This document shows positions 9,557 through 19,732 of a stretch of DNA of 33,021 nucleotides, piece after piece. The stretch spans positions 1-33,021 of the forward strand of contig CANQIN010000008.1 in the NCBI GenBank assembly GCA_947623995.1, read 5' to 3'. Source of the DNA: an uncultured Bacilli bacterium. Its GTDB lineage: Bacteria; Bacillota_I; Bacilli_A; RF39; UBA660. Both the position numbers and the translations under genes were made by a program. The stretch's first letter is position 1, and each line of letters starts with the position of its first letter. The notes beneath the pieces were generated by a model, which was not told the DNA's origin, did no database searches, and was given only the letters and a program-made list of their open reading frames with translations.

Positions 9557-10306
9557 TTATCTTGTTAAACTTAACTCTTTATCAAAAGCTAAAGAATTAT
9601 CTAAATTATTAATGTAATCAGTTAGTTCTTTAACTTCTCCAAGTTCATATTCATCTTTAACTAAATCAGATGGAAGTACATCAGCAATATCTTCAAATAC
9701 TCCATATTCTACTAATGAACTAGCATCAGTTAAATATGGTTCATCTTTTGATAAAGACACTGTATTAGTCCAAACTTCACCAGTAACTAAATCTTCATAT
9801 GTTTTTTCTTCAAAAGCATACTTACTACCTTTTTCATCTTCTGTTATCGTATGATGAACACTAACTTTAACTTTGAATCTTTTATTATCACTTTTACGAT
9901 TTACAACATTTCCTTCAACATCTAAATAATAAATTTTTGGTAAACCAGGTACTAGAGTATTAACAAAAAAATACTTTCTTTCTTCATTTGGATCCTTATT
10001 AGGTACAAATGAAACAATTTCTAAATGATCATGATCATAGTCAATAAGACTATCTGCATAATCATGAGCACTATCCTTAATTTCACTTACCCCATCTTTA
10101 GCTATTTCATAAGTATCTTCATTAAAAATATTATCAATTTTTTCATTAATTGCATTATCAATATCTACAAAAGGTTTAAAAATACTATTAATTTTATTTT
10201 CAATATCCTCTCCTCTACTAGCATTTACTGGAGTTGACATTATAAGTGAAGATGATAAAGCTAATAATAAAGTTCTTTTATTTTTTAGTAAATTTTTCTT
10301 TTCCAT
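9557..10306 (-). CDS. secreted hypothetical protein (249 aa)
   Basis: Signal peptide KNKRTLLLALSSSLIMSTPVNA; no recognised domain. Confidence 0.65.
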   Translation of the reverse strand: MEKKNLLKNKRTLLLALSSSLIMSTPVNASRGEDIENKINSIFKPFVDIDNAINEKIDNIFNEDTYEIAKDGVSEIKDSAHDYADSLIDYDHDHLEIVSFVPNKDPNEERKYFFVNTLVPGLPKIYYLDVEGNVVNRKSDNKRFKVKVSVHHTITEDEKGSKYAFEEKTYEDLVTGEVWTNTVSLSKDEPYLTDASSLVEYGVFEDIADVLPSDLVKDEYELGEVKELTDYINNLDNSLAFDKELSLTR

Positions 10307-10344
10307 AATTAATCCCCTTTCAATGGTTTCATATTATACATCAA

Positions 10345-12519
10345 TTAATAGGATAAGTCAATATCAAGGCTTACTTTAGGAATAATAGTATATATTTTAT
10401 CTAATTCTTGTAAAGCTTTAATTAATTTATCATCACTTCGATATTTAATTAATATTTCATAATGATATATACCATTTATTAAAAAAGGATTTGCTGGAGA
10501 TGGTCCCAAAACAATACTTTCTTTACTAATATTTTTTTCTAAATAATTTTTAGCTTTTTTTATTTCATTACTTACTAAATTAAAATCGCGACTTTTAAGT
10601 TTAATTTGTACTAAATAGTAATATGGAGGATATTTTAAAGTTTTTCTGATTTTCATTTCATAATTAAAATATGCCTGATAATTATGATTTAAAACACATT
10701 TTAAAATTGGATGCATTATATTAAAGGTTTGAATAACGACTTCTCCTTTAATATTAGAACGTCCTGCTCTTCCACTTGCTTGAGTTAAAAGAGCAAAACT
10801 TCTTTCATTACTTTTATATTCTGGAATATTTAAGGATGCATCGGCATTTATAATTCCTACTAAACTAACATTTGGAAAATCAAGACCTTTACTGACCATT
10901 TGGGTTCCTAGTAAAATATCATATTTCCCTTCTTGAAAATCATTTATAATTTTTTCATAAACACCTTTATTAGTTGTGGTATCAGCATCCATTCTAATAA
11001 CTTTTGCTGTTGGAAAAACTTCTTTTAAATATTCTTCTAGTTTTTCAGTACCAAGTCCATAGTAATTTAGAGATTTTTCATGACAACTAGGACATATATC
11101 ATCAACATATTTAGTATAACCACAATAATGGCAACGTAAATGTTTATTAGTTTTATGATAAGTTAGGGTAATATCACAATAAGGACAACGATAAGTAAAA
11201 CCACAATTAGCACAGGTAATAATAGTTGAATGGCCTCTTCTATTTAAAAGCAAGACTACTTGTTCTTTTTTATTTAATCTTTCTATTATTTTATATTCTA
11301 ATTCTCTACTTAAAATATTATGACGATTTTTAGCTTCTTCACTCATATCTACTAAAGAAATAGTTGGTAAATCACCACCACTTGCTCTTTTGGTAATTGA
11401 TATATATTCATAACGTTTTTTTAAAGCTCTTGCCATTGAATCAAGGGATGGAGTTGCACTTCCAAGGATGACAGGACAATTATGATAAGTACTTCTTTTA
11501 ATAGCTACTTTTCTAGCCTGATACTTAGGATTATTTTCTTGTTTATACGAATCAGAATGTTCTTCATCTAAAATAATAATTCCTAAATTTTTTAGGGGCG
11601 CAAAAACAGCACTTCTAGCGCCAATAACAATCTTACATTCTCCCTTTTCTATCTTACGCCATTCATCAAATCGTTCTCCATCTGATAAATGACTATGTAA
11701 AACGGCAATCAATTTAGGAAATCTTTTATTAAAACGTAAAATTAATTGAGGAGTTAAACTAATTTCTGGGACTAAAACTAAAGCGGTTTTATTTTGCTTT
11801 AAAACTTTTTCAATTAAATGCATATAAACTTCAGTCTTTCCAGATCCCGTAACCCCATGCAATAAAATAGTTTTAGATGTATTAAAATAATTACTTATTT
11901 TATCTACAGCCATTTGTTGTTCTAAATTTAATTTCTTTGGCTTATCTTTTTCTTCATTAGTTAAATTATATCGATATTCTTCTTTTTTAATTTCTTTAAT
12001 ATTTCCCTTTTTAATTAAAGTTTTAGTAGCACTTTCACTAATTAAATAAGCATCTTTTTTTAATACTTCAACATTATCTTTAAACAAATCAATAATCTTT
12101 TGTTGTTGTAAATTAAATTTACCATCTTTATTAACTAAACTTAAATAACTAATATATTTTTTATTAACAACATTCCCACTTTTAGCTTTTAAAGCTTTAG
12201 GAAGCATAGCATTAAAACAAGTACTTAAACTACACAATGTTTCTTCTTTTAAAAAATATCCTAAATTAATTAATTCTTCATTTAAAACTATTTCTTCATT
12301 TTTAATATCAATAATCATTTTTGTTTCAAAATCAGGTATATTATGATGAATATTTAAAACATAACCTTCAACTTTTTTCTTGCCAAAAGGAACCACAACT
12401 AAAATACCAACTTTAATTTTATCTTGTAATTTAGTTGGTACTAAATAAGTAAAAGTTTTATCAACTTGTTTAGCTTTAATTTCTACTAAGACGTCTACAT
12501 ACATATTCATCACTAACAA
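10345..12519 (-). CDS. priA: primosomal replication helicase PriA (replication restart)
   Basis: 724 aa; Walker A HGVTGSGKTEVY, DEEH box, zinc cysteines CANCGFTYRCPYC...CHYCGY...CPSC, GTEKLEEYL. Confidence 0.96.
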   Translation of the reverse strand: MLVMNMYVDVLVEIKAKQVDKTFTYLVPTKLQDKIKVGILVVVPFGKKKVEGYVLNIHHNIPDFETKMIIDIKNEEIVLNEELINLGYFLKEETLCSLSTCFNAMLPKALKAKSGNVVNKKYISYLSLVNKDGKFNLQQQKIIDLFKDNVEVLKKDAYLISESATKTLIKKGNIKEIKKEEYRYNLTNEEKDKPKKLNLEQQMAVDKISNYFNTSKTILLHGVTGSGKTEVYMHLIEKVLKQNKTALVLVPEISLTPQLILRFNKRFPKLIAVLHSHLSDGERFDEWRKIEKGECKIVIGARSAVFAPLKNLGIIILDEEHSDSYKQENNPKYQARKVAIKRSTYHNCPVILGSATPSLDSMARALKKRYEYISITKRASGGDLPTISLVDMSEEAKNRHNILSRELEYKIIERLNKKEQVVLLLNRRGHSTIITCANCGFTYRCPYCDITLTYHKTNKHLRCHYCGYTKYVDDICPSCHEKSLNYYGLGTEKLEEYLKEVFPTAKVIRMDADTTTNKGVYEKIINDFQEGKYDILLGTQMVSKGLDFPNVSLVGIINADASLNIPEYKSNERSFALLTQASGRAGRSNIKGEVVIQTFNIMHPILKCVLNHNYQAYFNYEMKIRKTLKYPPYYYLVQIKLKSRDFNLVSNEIKKAKNYLEKNISKESIVLGPSPANPFLINGIYHYEILIKYRSDDKLIKALQELDKIYTIIPKVSLDIDLSY

Positions 12520-12609
12520 TAGTTTAACACTTATTTTAAAAAAAGAAAACTTACTCTAAAAATTATTTTTCATAAATCTTTTTCTTATAATATTTATTAT
12601 TAAAAAAAA

Positions 12610-12645
12610 CTTGGCAAAAATAGGATTAATCCTAGATTTGCCAAG
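12610..12645. repeat. 36-bp near-perfect palindrome, copy 1 (also terminator-like on the minus strand)
   Basis: CTTGGCAAAAATAGGATTAATCCTAGATTTGCCAAG; on the minus strand followed by TTTTTTTT. Confidence 0.85.
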
Positions 12646-12663
12646 AAATACAAAAAATTTATA

Positions 12664-14016
12664 TTATAATAATTCAGTCATATATATTGGGATATATAAA
12701 ATGCCATTTTCTTCTTTTAAATCTTTTGTATGAATAATTATTGCTTTATCTAAATAATCATTATATTTTTCTTTTAATTTATTTAATGAAGAATACTTAT
12801 ATCTTTTACTAGATTTTACTTCAATTGGAACAATATTATGTTTAGAAGTAATCTTATTAGCAGATATTAAAAAATCAATTTCCATTGTACTATCTGAATC
12901 ATTTCGATTATTTTTAGAAAAAAAGTATAATTTTCGACCATTACTTACTAACATTTGAGCTACAATATTTTCAATTATCATTCCTTCATTAAAAGACAGA
13001 TTATCAAATAATATTTTTTTATAAATTTCATCATTTATTATTTGTTTCTCATTGAAAGTCATAGTAAGTAACAAACCGGTATCTAGAAAATAACATTTTA
13101 AACTATTATCATTAATTCTTTGTCCTAAACCAATATTAGGCTCAGTTGTATTATAAGCAATGTTAATCAAAGAAGCATCAGAAAGCCAATAAAATGCTCC
13201 TTCGTAATTTCTATATCTAGCTGTTTTATTTAAAACTGATAAATTAAACTTTTTTTCATGTTTTTGAAGTTGAGAAGGAATTGTATCAAAAATTTGTTCA
13301 ACTTTTAAATTTAATTCATCAGCATGTTTTCTAATATCTTCACGATATAAGTTTATAATATTTCTTTTAATTTTATCAGTAAGTTGAAAATCTCTTCCAT
13401 TACGATATTCATTAACAGCTTGAGGCATTCCTCCTACAATTAAATATTCTTTAAAATAATCCATTGCTTTACGATGTAGAGCTTGACCTAAAGGTTTTTT
13501 ATTATTATAGCATTCTCTTATATAATCCATTAAAGTTGTATTACCCATTGCCCATAAAAATTCTTCAAAATCCATAGGTGTCATTTTAATTATTTCTTCT
13601 TCAGAAGGAATTAAGATATCCTTAACATTTTTTTTGATAGATATTAAAGAGCCAGTTTCAATATAATCATATCTACCATCCATAACTAAATGTTTAATAG
13701 CTCCTCTAGCTTTAGGACAAAACTGAATTTCATCAAAAATAATTAGTGATTCTTTTTCATATAATTTTGTTTCATAGTATTCTGATAAATAAGTGAATAA
13801 ATAATCAAGATTATCTAAGTAAAGCGAAAACAATTTTTTAATTTCATCGGAAACTTTAGAAAAATCAATTAAAATAAAAGACTTGTAATTTTCTTTAGCA
13901 AATTCTAAAGTAATATAGCTTTTGCCAACCCGTCTTGCTCCTTCAATTAATAGAGCACTTTTTCCTTTGCTTTCTTCCTTCCATTTTAAAATTTCATTAT
14001 ATATTTTTCTTTTCAT
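12664..14016 (-). CDS. AAA_14/DUF4143-type ATPase with C-terminal PD-(D/E)XK-like motif
   Basis: Walker A EGARRVGKSY, Walker B SLIIFDEIQFCP, C-terminal MEIDFLI...VPIEVKSS. Confidence 0.88.
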   Translation of the reverse strand: MKRKIYNEILKWKEESKGKSALLIEGARRVGKSYITLEFAKENYKSFILIDFSKVSDEIKKLFSLYLDNLDYLFTYLSEYYETKLYEKESLIIFDEIQFCPKARGAIKHLVMDGRYDYIETGSLISIKKNVKDILIPSEEEIIKMTPMDFEEFLWAMGNTTLMDYIRECYNNKKPLGQALHRKAMDYFKEYLIVGGMPQAVNEYRNGRDFQLTDKIKRNIINLYREDIRKHADELNLKVEQIFDTIPSQLQKHEKKFNLSVLNKTARYRNYEGAFYWLSDASLINIAYNTTEPNIGLGQRINDNSLKCYFLDTGLLLTMTFNEKQIINDEIYKKILFDNLSFNEGMIIENIVAQMLVSNGRKLYFFSKNNRNDSDSTMEIDFLISANKITSKHNIVPIEVKSSKRYKYSSLNKLKEKYNDYLDKAIIIHTKDLKEENGILYIPIYMTELL

Positions 14017-14049
14017 ATCAAAATTCCTTTCTAATTATTAATATTTTAA

Positions 14050-14149
14050 CACGAAATCAAAAATAACAAAATACTTATTCTGCACGAAATCAAGATTAAT
14101 AAAGTGCCAAATTTGCACGAAATCAAAAATAATAGCTATTTTCGTTGAC
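14050..14149. repeat. three tandem direct repeats, exact 33-bp period, upstream of the 12664-14016 ATPase
   Basis: CACGAAATCAA at 14050, 14083 and 14116. Confidence 0.85.
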
Positions 14150-14186
14150 TATTATTATTTTTTTTAATTATTTCTATTTTTAAAAG

Positions 14187-14459
14187 TTATAATTTTTTTT
14201 CCTTAATCTTTTGCTCTAAAATAAATTCAAAAGCATAAAATTCATTGCTAATATGGTCGGTTAATATAGAAAAAGTATTATCAATATTTAATTGATAAAT
14301 AATTTTTGCTGTTATTTTAACATTTTCTAAATCAATTTTTTCTTTTAAAGAATTAATACTACTTTCAAAATTATCAATATTAATATTATCTAAATTATAA
14401 TCATTTGAATTCTTTAGTAATTCAATATCTTTTAATATATTATTTAAATGTTCTATCAT
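14187..14459 (-). CDS. hypothetical small protein (90 aa)
   Basis: ORF with AAAGGT upstream of ATG; 20 bp downstream of the disrupted ATPase gene, co-oriented. Confidence 0.5.
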   Translation of the reverse strand: MIEHLNNILKDIELLKNSNDYNLDNINIDNFESSINSLKEKIDLENVKITAKIIYQLNIDNTFSILTDHISNEFYAFEFILEQKIKEKKL

Positions 14460-14479
14460 TTTTACCTTTTATTTTTAAA

Positions 14480-15682
14480 TTAAAATATAACTGATATTGG
14501 ATATGATTTATTATTTTCATCTAATGGAATAATTGTTGGATAAAAACAAAGAAGTCCACCATTTCCAACATTTAAGTTTTTATTTTGCAATACTTGAAAA
14601 TTACTAATCATACTTTTTTGAGGATTTGCCGTCTTTTTTATTTCAAATGGATATATAACATTGTCTAAAGAAATTATTAAATCAATTTCTTTTCCATCTC
14701 TATCCCGATAATAATAAATATTATAATTTAAATCTTGTAAATTATTTCTTTTATTTTTTATTAATTCACTAATAACAAAAGCTTCTAAATAGTGTCCTGA
14801 AACAGTCGAATTCATAATATTTTCACCACTATTCCAACCACACAAATAAGAGCACAATCCTAAATCTAAAAAAATAATTTTAGGACTTTTTGTACATCTT
14901 TTTAATTTACTATTAAAATATGGTTCTAATAAATAAATTATGTCACTTGCTTCTAAAATGGAAATCCATCTTTTAGCTGTTGTAGCATCAATACCTACAC
15001 CTTCACAAATTGAATTATAATTTAATACTTCTCCATTTCTAGAAGCAACGGCAACTAAAAATTTTTTAAATGTTGTTAGATTGCCAACTTGTGTTAAATT
15101 TCTAACATCTCTTTCTAAATAAGTAGTTACATAATCATTAAAAAAAAACATTTCGGTCAATATTGCTATTAATATATTCTGGCATTCCTCCTAAAAATAT
15201 TTCATCAAATAATTCTTTCGGATTAATAGTGAACTTATAAGATATATTATTTGGTAAGAAAAGCCGGGAAGTAAAACCTTTTTTTTCAGCATAGCTTAAA
15301 GAAGATAGTTCAATTATGGAAATTCTGCCTGCAAGTGATTCGCTAACATTTTTCATAAGTTCAAACTTTTGTGAACCAGTTAACCAAATACTTCCTTTTT
15401 CATTATTTTCATCTACTTCCATTTTAAGATAAGAAAATAAATTTGGAGCATATTGTACCTCATCAATAATGATTGGTTTTGATAGTTCATCAAAAATAGT
15501 TTTGGATCATCTGTAGCAAGCTCTCTTAATTTTAAATCATCTAAAGTAACATAAGTCCGATTTTTTTCTTTAATGCTTTTAACAAGTGTTGATTTACCAA
15601 CTTGAAGAGCTCCAGTTAATAAAATTATTTTTCTTTGCTTAGTTATTTTCTTAAATTTTTCTTCTATTTCTCTTTTTATCAT
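14480..15682 (-). pseudogene. second AAA_14/DUF4143-type ATPase, split into three ORFs by two homopolymer frameshifts
   Basis: Walker A LLTGALQVGKSTL in ORF 15413-15682; restored Walker B PIIIDEVQYAPNLFSYLK across the first shift (T5 near 15494); second shift at a T9 tract (~15139-15149) before NDYVTTYLERDVRNL; C-terminal KEIDLIISLDNVIYPFEIKKT. Confidence 0.82.
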
Positions 15683-15728
15683 AAATATTCGCCAATATAA
15701 ATATAAGATAAACCTACAATTAAGTCAA

Positions 15729-15762
15729 TGGCAAATCTAGGATTAATCCTATTTTTGCCAAG
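15729..15762. repeat. 34-bp palindrome copy 2, exact reverse complement of copy 1
   Basis: TGGCAAATCTAGGATTAATCCTATTTTTGCCAAG. Confidence 0.88.
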
Positions 15763-15783
15763 ATTTAAAAAATTAGAAAATAT

Positions 15784-18720
15784 TTAATCTTCTAATTTTA
15801 CACTAACAATTTTAGATACACCTTTTTCTTGCATCGTTATACCATATAAAGTATCAGCATATTCCATTGTTCTTTTCTTATGAGTAATTAAAATATATTC
15901 ACTCTTAGCTTTTTGTTCTTGTAAGTACTTACCAAAAGTATCAACATTGGCTTCATCTAGTGCTGCTTCTACTTCATCTAAGATACAAAATGGTACTGGA
16001 AAAACATTTAAAATAGCAAATAATAACGCAATAGCTGTTAAAGTTTTTTCACCACCAGATAAAAGCACAATATTATCAAGTTTTTTACCTGGAGGTTCCG
16101 CAACAATTTCAATACCAGTCTCTAAAATATTATCAGGATCAGTTAGTTTTAACATTCCTCTTCCACCTTTGAATAAATCTTTAAAGACAACTTCAAATTC
16201 TTTAGAAATTAAATCAAAAGTTTTAGTTAAACGTTCAACCATCTTTTCATCCATTTCTTTAATAATACTTTCTAATTCTTCAATCGCTAAAACTAAATCT
16301 TCTTTTTGACTACTTAAAAATTCATAACGTTCATTAATACGGTTAAATTCATCAATACTTCCTAAGTTAACCATTTTATAATTACTTAATTTAGCTTTTA
16401 ACATTTTAGCATTTTCTTTAGCTAAGTCATAATCCATATCTAAAATATAAGTAACTTTAGCTTTATCAAAAGTAATATGATATTCTTCACTTAAATGATT
16501 TAAAAGATAATCCATTTTAATATCAATTTTATTTTTTCTGATTTCTAATTCATTTAAATCATTAATAATAGTATGTAATTCGGTATTTTTCTTTCGATAT
16601 TCTAATTCTTCTTCCGCTAATTTACTTGCTATATCACTTTTTTCTTTTCTTAAGCTTCTAATTTTAGTATTAGTTAATTCTTTTTGGGTAGCTATATCTT
16701 TTTCACTAGCAAGTAGTTTTTCAATTTCTTTTTCAATTCCCCCATTTTTTAGAGTATCAGTTCTTTTTAAACTTTGAATTGTATTTAATAAGTCTTTTTC
16801 TATATTAGCTAACTTTTCTTTTAATTCATTTACTTCTTTTGTTAAAATATAATGATTATTTTGAACTTCTAATCTTTTAGTTTCTAATTCTTCTAATTCT
16901 TTTGCTAAACTATCATTATTTTTATTTAATTTATTTTTTTCTTCTTGTAATATTTTTAATTCGGTTTCTTTCTTTTCTAATTCTAATTTATCATTTAAAG
17001 AATTATTAACTTTAATTGTACCACCACTAATACTACCACCAGCATGAGTAATTTCACCATCTAAAGAAACAATTCGATATTTATAATCCAATTTTTTAGC
17101 TAACTCATTCATGGCATTCATATCTTTGGTAATTAAAACATTTCCTAATTGATTTTCAATGATATTTTGAAATTCACTATTATAAGAAATTAAATCAGAA
17201 GCAACACCTATAAAACCAAGACATTTTTGGGCAACTTTAATAATATCTTCGCCTACTTTACGACCTTTAATGACATTCATTGGAAAAAAGGTCACGCGTC
17301 CTAAATGGTTATCTTTTAAATAATTTATAGCATCTTTAGCATTTAATTCATTTTCTACAACTACAAAATTAGTAGAACTAGCTAAGGCTACTGAAATAGC
17401 TAAACTATAATCATTTTTAACTTCAATTAATTTACCAATAGTTCCTTTAATACCTTTTAAACGGGGATTATGTAAAATATTTTTAACAGCAACAGGCATA
17501 TTATTATCTTCTAAAATATTATTTTTTAAAATTTCTATTTTATTTTCTAATAAAACTTCTTCTCTAATTTTATTTTGATAAACAAAATCATTATTTCCTT
17601 TTTTATTATTTAATAAAAGACTTTTTTCATCAATACTTCCTAATTCATTATTAATAACATTTAAATTATCTTCTTTTTCTTTTAAATTAAAAGTTACTAA
17701 AGATTTTTCTTTTTCTAAATTAGTTTCTTTTTCTTTATTTAATAAATATTCTTCATCTACTTTTTTTTCATCAACCGCATATTTTTGTCTTTCTAAAATA
17801 AGATTTTTTTCACTTTCAATATTAGCTAATTTTTCAGTTAAACTAGTATATTCTTCATTTAACTTTTCTATTTCTTCTTCTATTTCTAAACTTCTCGTTT
17901 TATAATTTTCTAATTTACTACTATCTAAAGTGTTTTCTGATTCAATATTTAATTTTTCATTTTCTAAAGTTTTTCTTTTTCTTTCTAATTCTTCTAATTC
18001 TTCATGATATTTTTTAATATCATAAGTAGTTAGGGAACGATCGATTTCTTCATATTCATTTAAAAGGGCTAGATAAGTTCTGGCTTCTTCACTTTGTTTT
18101 TTTAAAGGTTCTAAATTAACTTCTAATTCATTAATTACTAAATCAACTTTTTCTAAATTATCTTTAGCTTTTTCTAATTTTCTTAAACTTTCTATTTTAC
18201 GATTTTTATATTTTAAAACTTTACTAGCACTTTCTAGAATAACTCTTCTTTCTTCTGGTTTAGCAGTTACAATTTTTTCTATACTTCCTTGACTAATAAT
18301 ATTAAGTGAATCATTACCTATTCCACTATCTAAAAATAGGTTTGTCACATCTTTCAAACGAACTTTAGCATTATTAATATAATATTCATTTTCCCCAGTT
18401 TTATATAATATTCTTTTTACTTCCACTGTTTCTAAATCAGTATTTAAAAAATGATCGCTATTATCAAATTCCAAAGCTACTTCGGCTCTTTTTAAACCAC
18501 TTCTTGATTCACTACCTGAAAAAATAACATCAACCATTTCTTTAGAACCACGTAAACTTTTAACTGATTGTTCTCCTAAAACCCATCTTACAGCATCAAC
18601 TATATTACTTTTTCCTGAACCATTAGGTCCAACAATAGCCGTTATATTACTTTTTAATTCTAAATCAATTTTATCGGCAAAAGATTTAAAACCATTAATT
18701 CTAATACTTTTTAATTTCAT
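15784..18720 (-). CDS. smc: chromosome segregation protein SMC (short-armed, 978 aa)
   Basis: N-terminal GPNGSGKSNIVDAVRWVLGEQS, hinge ~LKGIKGTIGKL...GRVTFFP, C-terminal LLSGGEKTLTAIALLFAI and DEVEAALDE. Confidence 0.96.
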   Translation of the reverse strand: MKLKSIRINGFKSFADKIDLELKSNITAIVGPNGSGKSNIVDAVRWVLGEQSVKSLRGSKEMVDVIFSGSESRSGLKRAEVALEFDNSDHFLNTDLETVEVKRILYKTGENEYYINNAKVRLKDVTNLFLDSGIGNDSLNIISQGSIEKIVTAKPEERRVILESASKVLKYKNRKIESLRKLEKAKDNLEKVDLVINELEVNLEPLKKQSEEARTYLALLNEYEEIDRSLTTYDIKKYHEELEELERKRKTLENEKLNIESENTLDSSKLENYKTRSLEIEEEIEKLNEEYTSLTEKLANIESEKNLILERQKYAVDEKKVDEEYLLNKEKETNLEKEKSLVTFNLKEKEDNLNVINNELGSIDEKSLLLNNKKGNNDFVYQNKIREEVLLENKIEILKNNILEDNNMPVAVKNILHNPRLKGIKGTIGKLIEVKNDYSLAISVALASSTNFVVVENELNAKDAINYLKDNHLGRVTFFPMNVIKGRKVGEDIIKVAQKCLGFIGVASDLISYNSEFQNIIENQLGNVLITKDMNAMNELAKKLDYKYRIVSLDGEITHAGGSISGGTIKVNNSLNDKLELEKKETELKILQEEKNKLNKNNDSLAKELEELETKRLEVQNNHYILTKEVNELKEKLANIEKDLLNTIQSLKRTDTLKNGGIEKEIEKLLASEKDIATQKELTNTKIRSLRKEKSDIASKLAEEELEYRKKNTELHTIINDLNELEIRKNKIDIKMDYLLNHLSEEYHITFDKAKVTYILDMDYDLAKENAKMLKAKLSNYKMVNLGSIDEFNRINERYEFLSSQKEDLVLAIEELESIIKEMDEKMVERLTKTFDLISKEFEVVFKDLFKGGRGMLKLTDPDNILETGIEIVAEPPGKKLDNIVLLSGGEKTLTAIALLFAILNVFPVPFCILDEVEAALDEANVDTFGKYLQEQKAKSEYILITHKKRTMEYADTLYGITMQEKGVSKIVSVKLED

Positions 18721-18727
18721 ACTTCAC

Positions 18728-19384
18728 CTACTTAGCTCTTTTTTGATAGGCATCAAAAGCAGCTTGTTGCTCTGCTTCTTTTTTACTTTTACCGATGCCT
18801 CTTCCATAAACAATTCCATCAATTACTACTTCCATAACAAACTCTTTATCATGAGCAGGACCATTTTCACTAACTAATTCATAAGTTAGACTTTTTCGAT
18901 CAGTTTGAACAAGTTCTTGAAGTAAAGTCTTATAATCTCTTAAAAAATGGGTATCTTCTTTAATAAAAGGTAGGATTATTTCATCAGCATAACGTTTGGC
19001 AACTTTAAATCCACAATCTAAGTAAATCGCTCCTAAGACGCTTTCAAAAACATCAGCTATAATGGTGTCATTAACGTCTTTTTGTTGTCCTTTACCAACT
19101 AAGATATATTTATCTAAACCAATTGTCTTAGCATAAGTTGCTAAAGCTTTTTCGCAAACAAAACAAGCTCTTTCTTTACTCATTGCCCCTTCTTTTAAAT
19201 CAGTATGTAAATAAAAATATTCACTGGTAATTAGTTGCAAAACCGCATCACCTAAAAACTCTAAACGTTCATAATTTTTAGTATGGCGTTCATTGGAATA
19301 AGAACTATGAGTAAAAGCTTCAAGCATTAATTTTTTATTTTTAATTTCTATGTGATATTTTTTAAAAAATTCATCGAAGTTCAT
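18728..19384 (-). CDS. rnc: ribonuclease III
   Basis: 218 aa; NERLEFLGDAVLQ, DVFESVLGAIYLDCG, C-terminal dsRBD. Confidence 0.97.
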   Translation of the reverse strand: MNFDEFFKKYHIEIKNKKLMLEAFTHSSYSNERHTKNYERLEFLGDAVLQLITSEYFYLHTDLKEGAMSKERACFVCEKALATYAKTIGLDKYILVGKGQQKDVNDTIIADVFESVLGAIYLDCGFKVAKRYADEIILPFIKEDTHFLRDYKTLLQELVQTDRKSLTYELVSENGPAHDKEFVMEVVIDGIVYGRGIGKSKKEAEQQAAFDAYQKRAK

Positions 19385-19466
19385 CTTGTCACCACTTTCC
19401 TAAATATTATACTATGTATAACTTAAAATGTAAATTAAGGAAATAAAAACTTCATCACAAATCGTT

Positions 19467-19495
19467 TTACAAATAAAGATAAATATAGTAAAATG
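19467..19495 (+). promoter_or_regulatory. sigma-A-type promoter for yidD and the downstream lipoprotein
   Basis: TTTACA (19467-19472), 17-nt spacer, TAAAAT (19490-19495). Confidence 0.6.
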
Positions 19496-19510
19496 TTATT
19501 GGGTGGTTAG

Positions 19511-19732
19511 ATGAAAAAGGCCCTTATTTTTTTGATTAAATGTTATCAAATTACCCCTCTTGCTAGTCATAGTTTTTGCAGATGTACTCCAACTTGTAGT
19601 AATTATATGATTGAAGCAATAGAAAAATATGGGTGTTTAAAAGGATTAAAATTAGGGATTAAGCGTATTTTAAAATGTAGACCTGGTGGTATTTATGGAT
19701 ACCAGCCATTAGAATGGAGCAAAGAAAAATGA
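19511..19732 (+). CDS. yidD: membrane protein insertion efficiency factor YidD
   Basis: 73 aa; [45 protein letters not shown]. Confidence 0.95.
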   Translation: MKKALIFLIKCYQITPLASHSFCRCTPTCSNYMIEAIEKYGCLKGLKLGIKRILKCRPGGIYGYQPLEWSKEK

